DNA from: Phycisphaerales bacterium
GTDB taxonomy: Bacteria > Planctomycetota > Phycisphaerae > Phycisphaerales > UBA1924
Direction: 5' to 3'
NCBI GenBank assembly: GCA_020853815.1
Contig: JADYYE010000036.1
Location: 1-64,000, forward strand
Length of the DNA stretch: 64,000 nucleotides
The position numbers and the translations under genes were made by a program. Under the pieces are notes generated by a model that was not told where the DNA came from, did no database searches, and saw nothing but the letters and a program-made list of their open reading frames with translations. This document shows, one piece after another, positions 17,091 to 24,714 of this stretch. The number at the start of each line of letters is the position of its first letter. Positions within the stretch are counted from its first letter, which is position 1.

Positions 17091-18578
17091 ATGTCCAACG
17101 ATGCCCCCATCACGGATGACCAGCCCAACACCCAGCCCAACACCCAGCCCAACACCCAGCCCAACTCGCAGCCCAACTCGCAGCCCAACTCGCAGCCCAG
17201 TTCCCAATTCGACTGGCGACCCCAGCCGATGGGCCAGACGCTGGTAAACGAACTCCTCGCCGCCTTCCTGCAGAAGTGCCCCGACGCGGCGATCCTCGCC
17301 GCCCGGATGCGGAGCGACACCGGCACACGCTTCCATGACTGGGCCGACACGGTCTTCGTGCCCGGCTCGCCCGTGCTGCACCAGCGATTGATCGAGGCGG
17401 GATTCACGCAGCGCCCCGTCCCCGGCGCCCGCGAGCACTTCGTTCACCTGGGCGCGATGTTCCCGGCCGTCGTCTTCGAGCCCGGCGACACACGCCGCGT
17501 CGCGATCAAGGTCGACTCCGTCGCCGACTTCCTGGCGACGTGGAAGCTGGACCACCCAATCGAGGGCGAGCCCTGGTCGCAGTTCCGCCGCGCCAAGGCT
17601 TTCGTGGGCGATCATGCCGAATTGTGGGCCTGCGAGCGCCACGGCTATCGCGGTTTCGAGATCGCCAAACCCGATCCGGCTCGCTCGATCGCCGCCCAGC
17701 GCCACCTCGAGAACTTCCGCAAGCGTCGACGCGACTTCGGCGACGATCACGCGGCGGACGCGCGGGGCTTTGAGCACGCCGGCAAGCTGGCCGACGCCGC
17801 GATCCACGACCTCGGGCGTGATTGGGCGTGCGACCTTTGGTTCCACGCGGAGCGCGACTACTGGCAGCGCCGCTGCCGCGCGGGGCGCGTGCAGAAGGCG
17901 CGCCAGGACGCGCTCGGGCTAGGCTGGGCGAACCACGATCACCACACATACCGATCGAGCCGCCACTGCTACACCCACCTGATCGCGTTCCTGGAGAAGC
18001 TGGGCTTTGCCTGCCGCGAGAAGTTCTACGCCGGGCACGAAGCGTTCTGGGGCGCGCAGGTGATCGAGCAGCCCACGGCCGGGATCACGATCTTTGCCGA
18101 CGTGGATATGTCGCCCGATGAATTGCTCGGCGATTTCCCGCACCGCGGATTCTCCAGCGACGTGCCCGGCGGCAAGCTGGGCACGATCGGCCTCTGGTGC
18201 GCACTGCACGGCGAGGCGTTCCTCCAAGCGGGCATGCACCACCTGGAGTGCCAGTTCGACTGGTTCGGCCTGACCGAGCAGCTGGCGCGCGAGTCCAACG
18301 TGAAGATGATGGACCCGTTCACCACGTTCCCCTACCTGCGCCAGGCGTTCACGGAGGGCGAGCGCTGGCGAGTGTCGGAATCGCGATTGCGGCGAGTGTT
18401 GTCGATGGGCCAGATCACGCAAGCGCAGGCCGAAGAGTTCCGCACCACGGGCGCGATGGGCTCGCACCTGGAAAACCTCGAACGCAACGACGGGTTCAAG
18501 GGTTTCAACCAGCAGGGCGTCAGCGACATCATCGCCCGCACCGACCCGCGCAAGCACGCGGCCGTGACGGGGGCGTAG
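17091..18578 (+). CDS. Hypothetical protein with VOC-like C-terminal half and N-terminal repeat
   Basis: This 495-residue soluble protein starts with a low-complexity QPNT/QPNS repeat (residues 11-38), followed by two domains. In the second half, GWANHDHHTYRSSRHCYTHLIAFLEKLGF and EAFWGAQVIEQP resemble the vicinal oxygen chelate arrangement, with histidine and glutamate residues as possible metal ligands; this is a pattern judgement only. The start ATG at 17091 has GGAGG 5 bases upstream. It stands alone between intergenic regions and is followed by a terminator. A dioxygenase-type activity is possible but unproven. Confidence 0.7.
   Translation: MSNDAPITDDQPNTQPNTQPNTQPNSQPNSQPNSQPSSQFDWRPQPMGQTLVNELLAAFLQKCPDAAILAARMRSDTGTRFHDWADTVFVPGSPVLHQRLIEAGFTQRPVPGAREHFVHLGAMFPAVVFEPGDTRRVAIKVDSVADFLATWKLDHPIEGEPWSQFRRAKAFVGDHAELWACERHGYRGFEIAKPDPARSIAAQRHLENFRKRRRDFGDDHAADARGFEHAGKLADAAIHDLGRDWACDLWFHAERDYWQRRCRAGRVQKARQDALGLGWANHDHHTYRSSRHCYTHLIAFLEKLGFACREKFYAGHEAFWGAQVIEQPTAGITIFADVDMSPDELLGDFPHRGFSSDVPGGKLGTIGLWCALHGEAFLQAGMHHLECQFDWFGLTEQLARESNVKMMDPFTTFPYLRQAFTEGERWRVSESRLRRVLSMGQITQAQAEEFRTTGAMGSHLENLERNDGFKGFNQQGVSDIIARTDPRKHAAVTGA
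17121..17204 (+). repeat. In-frame 12-base tandem repeat (QPNT/QPNS)
   Basis: Seven 12-base units encode three QPNT, three QPNS and one QPSS tetrapeptides near the N-terminus of the VOC-like gene. The unit length preserves the frame, so copy number can vary without inactivating the gene. Confidence 0.9.
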
Positions 18579-18661
18579 CGGAATTCGCCAAATCGCCAAG
18601 CCAAATCGAGAAGACACTCCGGCGGGTAGCCTCTGACCATCCGTTTCGACGACGCAAAGAA

Positions 18662-18687
18662 AAGACCCGCCTTTTCGGGCGGGTCTT
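18662..18687. terminator. Bidirectional intrinsic terminator
   Basis: Arms AAGACCCGCC and its complement enclose a TTTTCG loop, with A-rich sequence on the left and T/C on the right. It separates the convergent genes ending at 18578 and 18743 and can serve both. Confidence 0.8.
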
Positions 18688-18742
18688 CTCGTTCAACGTT
18701 CGTCCCGGCGGCGAGCCCCGGGTCATTCAGCGTGGGATCGAA

Positions 18743-20569
18743 TCAGAACCGCGACGGCTTGCCGCTCTCCTCCGCCGGGGCCTCGCCCTCTTCGCCCATG
18801 TCGCCCTTCTGGGCGGCTTCCATCACCTTCACCATCTCGCCCGCGGCCTTGAAGACCGCGGTCGGGACGAAGGTGCGGAACTGGATCCCGCCGTTGTCCA
18901 TCGCGGCGCCCATGCCGACGGGCGGCAGATCGGCCGGGGGCGTGTAGGTCGCGCCGCCACCCATCATCGCCATGAAACCGTTGACGGTCTCGATCAGCGC
19001 CTTGGTGCCCAGGTACATCTCGACGTGCCGATCGGCGGGCAGCTTGGCGCCGACGCTCTTGAGCCCGGCGTCCTCGGATACGCCGTTCTTCTTCTTGGCG
19101 GTGTCCAGGGCCATCGTCATCAGCGGCGTGTTGTTGGCAAAGGTCATCACGACGCCGTTGTCAACCGTGCTCATGAAGCCGGCCGGCCCGCCGCCCATGC
19201 CGTACAGCATCATCATCGCCTGCTGCATCTGCATCCCGGTCGGCGAGTTGGGATCGACCTGCATCAGCATCGACCAGCGGTCGACCTTGGTTCCGCCGAC
19301 GTCGACCGCGCCGGCCTCGTACTTGGACTGGATCGTCGTGCCCGAGAACGTCTTGCCGTTCATCTCCTCGAACGACTTCTTCATCGTGCCGGTGTACCCG
19401 GCGGCGTCGGTGGTGGAGATGTACTGCACCGTGTTGGCGAAGAGCCCCCCGCCCATGATCGACGGCGTCGCGCCGATCATCATCGACGTGCCATTGACCT
19501 TATCCATCATGGCCATCATCGTGTCCATCATGCCCGGCGCCTGGCCCGGCTGCTGGGCGCCCATGGTGGCGAACTTCTTGAGCAGCGACCGGACGCCCGC
19601 GGAGCTGGTGTCGGCGGCGACGGCGAACAGGAACGGCTGGTTCGGCAGCGCCGACATCAGCGCCCCGGGCTTGCCCTTGCCCTGGCAGATGCCCGCCCAT
19701 TCCGAGCCCTCCTTGAACTGCGAGCCGAAGTCGAGCCAGATGCCGCCATCATCGATGCCCACGCCCATGATGCCGACGCTCGCGTCGCGCATGTAGCCCT
19801 CGACCGCTTCCTTCATGTTCTTGGTCGGGTCCTGGCCCTCCGCCACGCCTCCCCCGGCCATCATCAGGCCCATCTGCATCTGCTGCAAGCCCTGGTCCAG
19901 GCCCGCCTTGATCTGATCCTGGAGCAGCGGGATGTTGGCGATGATGAGCACGTCGGCACTGTCCGCCAGCTTGTTGCCCTGAGCGCCGAGCGCGGTCTTG
20001 TGCGCTCCCAGGTGGCCGCCCTTGCCCTCGAACTTCTCGACGGCTTCCTTCTTCTTGCCCATCGCGACGTACCCGCCGCCGATGTCCTTGGCGAACGCGG
20101 GGCCTTCCCAGTCCGTCGCGTCCTTGGGGCCCTTCAGCTCAACCACGCCCTGGACGCCGTCGCCGCCCATGCCCTTGATGAAGCCCGCGCTGTCCGTGAC
20201 CGGGATCAGCACGACGGCGTCGGGCTCTTCCTGCTCGACCATGCCCGCGTTGGGGTCCGGGGGCTTGGGCATCGAGGTCATGGCGATCGCGAACGATCCA
20301 TCCTTCTTGACGCCCTGGTAGGCGAGCGCCGTGCGGATCTCGCCCAGAACCTCGCCGCCTTCGGCGCCGGCGTTGGGCGCGACGAGCTTGAGAAGGCTGT
20401 CGAGGCTCGTGACAAACTTGTCGGCGTTGCGCACCGCGACCACGACCGGGATGTTGGCGGGGGCGCGATCCAGCGCCGGCGGCAGGTCGGCGCGGGCCTG
20501 ACCGGCAAAGAGGGCCAGCGCGGCGGCGGAGAGACAAAGCGTCCGGGTGCGAAGGGTGGCGACCGGCAT
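18743..20569 (-). CDS. Large secreted protein of unknown function
   Basis: A 608-residue protein with a signal peptide (MPVATLRTRT, hydrophobic segment, ARA) and a mature chain rich in Gly and Met, including MAGGG- and MMAMMDK-type runs. Its opening, DLPPALDRAPANIPVVVAV, suggests the general layout of DUF3352-like exported proteins in which two similar substrate-like halves follow each other, but I cannot confirm this. ATG 20569 is chosen because AAGGA lies 6 bases upstream and it begins the signal peptide; the open frame continues 260 codons upstream into clearly noncoding sequence. It is encoded divergently from 20927. Confidence 0.75.
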   Translation of the reverse strand: MPVATLRTRTLCLSAAALALFAGQARADLPPALDRAPANIPVVVAVRNADKFVTSLDSLLKLVAPNAGAEGGEVLGEIRTALAYQGVKKDGSFAIAMTSMPKPPDPNAGMVEQEEPDAVVLIPVTDSAGFIKGMGGDGVQGVVELKGPKDATDWEGPAFAKDIGGGYVAMGKKKEAVEKFEGKGGHLGAHKTALGAQGNKLADSADVLIIANIPLLQDQIKAGLDQGLQQMQMGLMMAGGGVAEGQDPTKNMKEAVEGYMRDASVGIMGVGIDDGGIWLDFGSQFKEGSEWAGICQGKGKPGALMSALPNQPFLFAVAADTSSAGVRSLLKKFATMGAQQPGQAPGMMDTMMAMMDKVNGTSMMIGATPSIMGGGLFANTVQYISTTDAAGYTGTMKKSFEEMNGKTFSGTTIQSKYEAGAVDVGGTKVDRWSMLMQVDPNSPTGMQMQQAMMMLYGMGGGPAGFMSTVDNGVVMTFANNTPLMTMALDTAKKKNGVSEDAGLKSVGAKLPADRHVEMYLGTKALIETVNGFMAMMGGGATYTPPADLPPVGMGAAMDNGGIQFRTFVPTAVFKAAGEMVKVMEAAQKGDMGEEGEAPAEESGKPSRF

Positions 20570-20926
20570 GACGATTCCTTTCTTGCGTTCCTGATTCATG
20601 AACGGGTGTTCCGTGCCGTCCCCCGCGCAAACCCTTGCCGGGGACGCCGCCGATGGGTCGGCGTTTGATCGGTTCCCACGAGTGCCGGGAGTATACCCCC
20701 GTGCATTCGCGTTGGTTGCTGATTCGGATCGGTTGTCGTCCACTTGCGGAATCGTGATTTGTTCCGCAACTACTTTTCGTTTCCGACGGTGAAATACACG
20801 GTCGGTCGGCGGCGTTTGGCTGTCGGCACGAGAGCACAACGGCATACCCCGAATGGCTGGTTCGCACTTGCGATTGGGTGCGGCGGGGTGTGCCGTTGAC
20901 ACACCCCTCGGGCCGGAGCACGCGCC
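20570..20926. other. Divergent intergenic region
   Basis: A 357-base stretch between two divergent genes for exported proteins. It is less GC-rich than its surroundings (20700-20830) and should contain both promoters. I see no gene, repeat or clear operator. Confidence 0.55.
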
Positions 20927-21274
20927 ATGACCAAACGGAATTTCCTCTCGCTCTTGATCGCGGCGATCGTCGGCATCTTCATGCTGGCGACGCCCAACAC
21001 CGCCAGCGCCCAACCCGCGCCGGGAAAGATCGTCGGCACCGTCGTCGACGCCGACGGCAAACCCGTCGCCGACGCGCACGTCGTCCTCAAGCATGGCGAC
21101 AAGGTCGTCGCGCACATGCGCACCAACGCCGAAGGCCACTACGCCTTCAAGGATCTGCGCCCGGGTCGCTACTTGGTCCAGGCGGGCAAGGCCGAAGTCG
21201 GCCGCGGGCAGGAGCGGGCCGCCGTTCGCCCGGGTGAAACCGTCCGCGTCAGGATCACCCTCAAGAAGAAGTAA
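20927..21274 (+). CDS. Exported carboxypeptidase-regulatory-like domain protein
   Basis: 115 residues: signal peptide ending ASA at about residue 28 and one small beta-sandwich of the CarboxypepD_reg/Cna-B-like type. The domain shows GTVVDADGKPVADAHVVL, a glycine-tyrosine turn NAEGHYAFKDLRPGRYLV and a basic C-terminus. Such domains are structural, often used in surface proteins or transport receptors, and have no enzymatic activity themselves. It is a stand-alone single domain. Confidence 0.85.
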   Translation: MTKRNFLSLLIAAIVGIFMLATPNTASAQPAPGKIVGTVVDADGKPVADAHVVLKHGDKVVAHMRTNAEGHYAFKDLRPGRYLVQAGKAEVGRGQERAAVRPGETVRVRITLKKK

Positions 21275-21334
21275 CGCTCGCGGGTTCGCGAGGCCACGAA
21301 CGAGAAGAGAGTGAAGAGACTCGTGGGGAAACCC

Positions 21335-21368
21335 AACCAAGGCCTGCGTCAAAGCGCGGGCCTTGGTT
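21335..21368. terminator. Probable bidirectional terminator
   Basis: A 10-base inverted repeat AACCAAGGCC with its complement, extended by GCG/CGC around a short loop, lies between the convergent genes ending at 21274 and 21400. Only a short T stretch follows, so efficiency is uncertain. Confidence 0.65.
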
Positions 21369-21399
21369 TACTAATTGCGGAGTGAGGACGCGCCGATGG

Positions 21400-22341
21400 T
21401 CACACGAGGCGCTCGCACGCCTCTCGATACTTCTCCAAGGTCGCGTTCACGATCGCATCCGGCAGCTCCGGCCCCGGCGCCTGCTTGTTCCACAGGCCGC
21501 GGTCGACGAGGTCCTGGAGGTACTCGCGGAGGTACTGCTTGTCGAAGCTGCGCTGGGCCTTGCCAGGCGCGTAGGTGTCGGCGGGCCAGAAGCGCGAGCT
21601 GTCGGGCGTCAGGGCCTCGTCGATCACGATGGGGTCGCCGCCCGATTCGGGGATGCCGAACTCGAACTTGGTGTCGGCGATGATGATGCCGCGCGAGCGG
21701 GCGTGCTCGCTGGCGGCGTTGTAGATCGCGATCGACATGTCGCGCAGCTTCTTCATCAACGGCTCGCCGACCTTGGCGCAGGCGGTCGCAAAGTCGATGT
21801 TCTCGTCGTGCTTGCCCAGTTCTTCCTTGGTCGCGGGCGTAAAGATCGGCTCGGGCAGGCGGTCGCACTGGCGCATCCCCGGCGGGAGCGTGAGGCCGCA
21901 GACCTTGCCCGTGGACTTGTACTCGTTCCAGCCTGAGCCCTCGAGATAGCCGCGGACAACGCACTCGATCGGGACGACCCTGCACTTTCGCCCGATCATG
22001 ATGCGTCCTTCGAGTTCGATCGCTCGGGTCGAGCCCTTGAAGGCGGCGGCCGGAATGTCGCCGGCGCCGTCGCTGAGCAGGTGCGTCACGGCCAGGCCGC
22101 GTGATTCGATGAACCGCAGCCAGAAGAGCGAGAGCTTGGTGAGCAGGCGGCCCTTGCCCGGGACCGGCGTCGGCATGACCACGTCAAAGGCCGAGATGCG
22201 GTCGGAGGCGACGATGAGGAGTCGCGAGTCGGGAAGGTCGTAGACATCGCGGACCTTTCCGCGACGCATCCCCGGCAAGGCCAGGTCGGTGTGGAAGAGG
22301 CCAGGGACGGTTGCCAATGAGGGGTTCGATGCGGCGGTCAT
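21400..22341 (-). CDS. purC: Phosphoribosylaminoimidazole-succinocarboxamide synthase
   Basis: SAICAR synthase of purine biosynthesis, joining aspartate to CAIR with ATP. The 313-residue protein is of the longer type found in yeast and many bacteria. Visible motifs are RGKVRDVYDL (nucleotide binding), ASDRISAFDVVMP, VVRGYLEGSGW, GIIIADTKFEFG and DEALTPDSSRFWPAD. ATG 22341 was chosen; the frame is open further upstream but without coding character. It is divergent from the GH10-like gene with 149 bases between starts. Confidence 0.95.
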   Translation of the reverse strand: MTAASNPSLATVPGLFHTDLALPGMRRGKVRDVYDLPDSRLLIVASDRISAFDVVMPTPVPGKGRLLTKLSLFWLRFIESRGLAVTHLLSDGAGDIPAAAFKGSTRAIELEGRIMIGRKCRVVPIECVVRGYLEGSGWNEYKSTGKVCGLTLPPGMRQCDRLPEPIFTPATKEELGKHDENIDFATACAKVGEPLMKKLRDMSIAIYNAASEHARSRGIIIADTKFEFGIPESGGDPIVIDEALTPDSSRFWPADTYAPGKAQRSFDKQYLREYLQDLVDRGLWNKQAPGPELPDAIVNATLEKYREACERLV

Positions 22342-22490
22342 GGCACAAGGATAGTCGGGGCTTGTCGGGTTCCGGGCGGGTGGGATCGCAAGATTCCTGC
22401 CCTCCAACTTGCGGCCCGAGGCGGGAAGCGGACAATGATGGTCTTCCCGCGCGGTGTCTCGTGCCGCGCACCTGGAGGTCGGCTCGCGGC

Positions 22491-24173
22491 ATGCTCAGCT
22501 TCGCGGTCTTTGATTCCGACGGTCCGTTGCGCGAGTGGCCGGTGCGCCTGGCGTACACCAGCATCGCCGGCGAGCTGCCCCTCCAGTCGCCCGTCAGGCT
22601 CGACCAGGGCAAGCTCGTCTGTGAGAAAGCCTCCACCGACGCGGCGGCCCTGACGGTGCAATACCCGGTCGATTCGCCCACGCTCCGCAGGCTCGCCGCC
22701 GAGCAGCCGATCCCCAAGGGTGGCGACGGCACGCAGGGGGTGCTCACCCTCCGCACCACGCTGCTCCCCGAGCGCGACACGCCGTACCTGTTGTCGCTGG
22801 AGCTGGCCCGCCACCGGATCATGGAGTTCCTGAACCGCCTCGAAGAGTGGGGGATGTTCGACCTCCCCGCGGACGACGAGGTGCTCCAGGAGTTCGAGCT
22901 GGCCAGACAGACCTTCACGCAGGCGATCGTGGCGCAGCGCGGCCCCAAGGACGGGACGGCGATCGACGCCGACCGCCTGGCGCGAGCGGCGCTGGCGCAG
23001 GCGATCGACGCGGGCGACAAGCTGGCGATGCGCCACGCGGATCGCGCCCTGGACCTTCGTCTCTCGGGCAAGGCCTACGCGAAGGCGTCGCAGCAGTACA
23101 CGTCGATCGTGGGCGAAGCGCCCACGCTCGGGCACTCCGTGGTCGTACCAGGGACGGACCACGCCGTGCTCCCCGGCGCGCCTCTGGTCGGCTGCGCCGT
23201 CGGGCCCGACCAGTTCAACGAGGGCCTGCAGAAAGTCGCGGCCGGCGCGTGCGATTTTCTCCGCTGCCCGATGCGCTGGGTCGACCTCGAACCCGGCGAG
23301 GGCAAGTACGACTTCGCCCCGACCGACCGTTGGATCGAATGGGCGGTTCGCCACGCGAAAGTGCCCGTATTCGGCGGACCTTTGATCGATCTGCGCGCGT
23401 CGTGTGTGCCCGAATGGCTGTATATCTGGGAGAACGACTACGAGACGCTGCGTGAACTGGTGTACGACCATGTGCAGCAGATCGTGACGCGATACCGGCG
23501 CACGGTGTCGCGCTGGTCGGTGTGCTCGGGGCTCCACGTCAACACCAACTTCAAGCTGAGCTTCGAGCAGATCATGGACCTGACGCGCCTCTGCGTGCTG
23601 GTCGTGAAGAAGCTGCACCCCGCTGCGAAGATCGAGGTCGACATCGCGCAGCCATGGGGCGACTACCACGCCGAGCAGAAGCGAAGTCTCCCGCCGCACA
23701 TGTACGCCGAGGCGATCGTGCAGGCGGGGCTGGCGGTGGACGCGATCGGTCTGCGCCTCCAGATGGGGCACGCGGCCCAGGGACGCACCACGCGCGACCT
23801 GATGGCGATCTCGTCGCTCTTGGATCGCTACGCGTCGCTGCAGAAGCCGCTTGTGATTACGGCCGCCGGCGTGCCCAGCGCGCCGACGGCGTCGAGCGGC
23901 GAGCCGGCCCGCGATGGGGGCTTCTGGCGCACGCCCTGGAACGAGTCCACGCAGGCGGATTGGCTCGGAAAGCTCCTGGCGATCTGCGTGTCCAAGCCCT
24001 ACGTGCAGAGCGTGTGCTGGCAGGATCTGGGCGATGGCTCGCCACGCGCGGAGATGCCGGGCGGCGGGATCGCGACCAACGCGGGCACGCCGAAGCCCGC
24101 GGCCCTGCGCATGGCGCAGATCAGGCAGGCCCTCCGGGCCGGCAAATCGTTCGCCGCGCTCGCCGGAGTGTGA
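22491..24173 (+). CDS. GH10-like (endo-beta-xylanase fold) protein, likely non-catalytic
   Basis: A 560-residue protein with an N-terminal beta-rich and helical part (about residues 1-220) followed by a TIM barrel resembling glycoside hydrolase family 10: entry FLRCPMRWVDLEPGEGKYDF, then VPEWLY, VTRYRRTVSRWSVCSG and AVDAIGLRLQMGH. In true GH10 enzymes the acid/base Glu is in the WDVVNE segment and the nucleophile in ITELD; here those positions read RWSVCSGLHVN and VITAAGVPS with no glutamate. No signal peptide is seen. I infer a sugar-binding or structural role, or a changed chemistry. Confidence 0.72.
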   Translation: MLSFAVFDSDGPLREWPVRLAYTSIAGELPLQSPVRLDQGKLVCEKASTDAAALTVQYPVDSPTLRRLAAEQPIPKGGDGTQGVLTLRTTLLPERDTPYLLSLELARHRIMEFLNRLEEWGMFDLPADDEVLQEFELARQTFTQAIVAQRGPKDGTAIDADRLARAALAQAIDAGDKLAMRHADRALDLRLSGKAYAKASQQYTSIVGEAPTLGHSVVVPGTDHAVLPGAPLVGCAVGPDQFNEGLQKVAAGACDFLRCPMRWVDLEPGEGKYDFAPTDRWIEWAVRHAKVPVFGGPLIDLRASCVPEWLYIWENDYETLRELVYDHVQQIVTRYRRTVSRWSVCSGLHVNTNFKLSFEQIMDLTRLCVLVVKKLHPAAKIEVDIAQPWGDYHAEQKRSLPPHMYAEAIVQAGLAVDAIGLRLQMGHAAQGRTTRDLMAISSLLDRYASLQKPLVITAAGVPSAPTASSGEPARDGGFWRTPWNESTQADWLGKLLAICVSKPYVQSVCWQDLGDGSPRAEMPGGGIATNAGTPKPAALRMAQIRQALRAGKSFAALAGV

Positions 24174-24176
24174 GGC

Positions 24177-24536
24177 GTGCAACCCGAAGGCTCGCAACTC
24201 GATCTCCGTGCCGATCGGGTCATCGCGATCGCTCTGTGCATCGCGTGCGCCGTGGTCGTCGGCGTGGTGCTGCTCGAACAACGCGCGCGGGAGCGCGAAT
24301 CCGCACATGATTTGCCGCAGGCGTCGGTCATCGATCTGAATTCGGCGTCCATCGCCGAGATCGAATTGCTCCCAGAGATCGGGCCCGCCCTGGCGGCGAG
24401 GATCGTGGAATCGCGAGAGAAGGACGGGCCGTTCCTCTCGCCCAAGGACCTCGATCGCGTTCGCGGCATCGGCAAGGGCACCATCGAACGCGTGACGCCG
24501 CTGGTGGAGTGCGTTCCTCCGAAGGACGCGTCGTAG
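24177..24536 (+). CDS. Membrane-anchored helix-hairpin-helix protein, ComEA-like
   Basis: 119 residues with one transmembrane helix (about 13-33) and a C-terminal tandem helix-hairpin-helix domain: IDLNSASIAEIELLPEIGPALAARIV and LDRVRGIGKGTIERV. ComEA-type domains bind double-stranded DNA during uptake; this one has the membrane anchor plus HhH, but lacks a SLBB domain. GTG 24177 starts 3 bases after the stop of the GH10-like gene, so they are likely co-transcribed. Confidence 0.85.
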   Translation: MQPEGSQLDLRADRVIAIALCIACAVVVGVVLLEQRARERESAHDLPQASVIDLNSASIAEIELLPEIGPALAARIVESREKDGPFLSPKDLDRVRGIGKGTIERVTPLVECVPPKDAS

Positions 24537-24714
24537 CTTCTCAGCGCGCGTGCGGCCCGGAGACCCTGGAAGCCGATCCCAGCGTTCATCGTGTCGCGGC
24601 AAGCGACCCCCGATCTTGAGAGCCACAGCACCAAGCCCCTAGCATTGCCCAACCGAGTCTTCGGCGACGCCTCGCAGCGGTGCGTGGCGTGCCGGCGTTT
24701 GCGCGGGAGCGTTT

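Noticed and set aside
20570-21352. 260-codon extension upstream of the secreted protein starting at 20569
   Set aside because: It is antisense to the gene at 20927-21274, and the signal peptide with a ribosome site begins at 20569.
22338-24626. Leftward frame of 762 codons opposite the GH10-like gene
   Set aside because: High-GC shadow frame with Arg/Ala-rich composition and no domain; the opposite strand is clearly coding.
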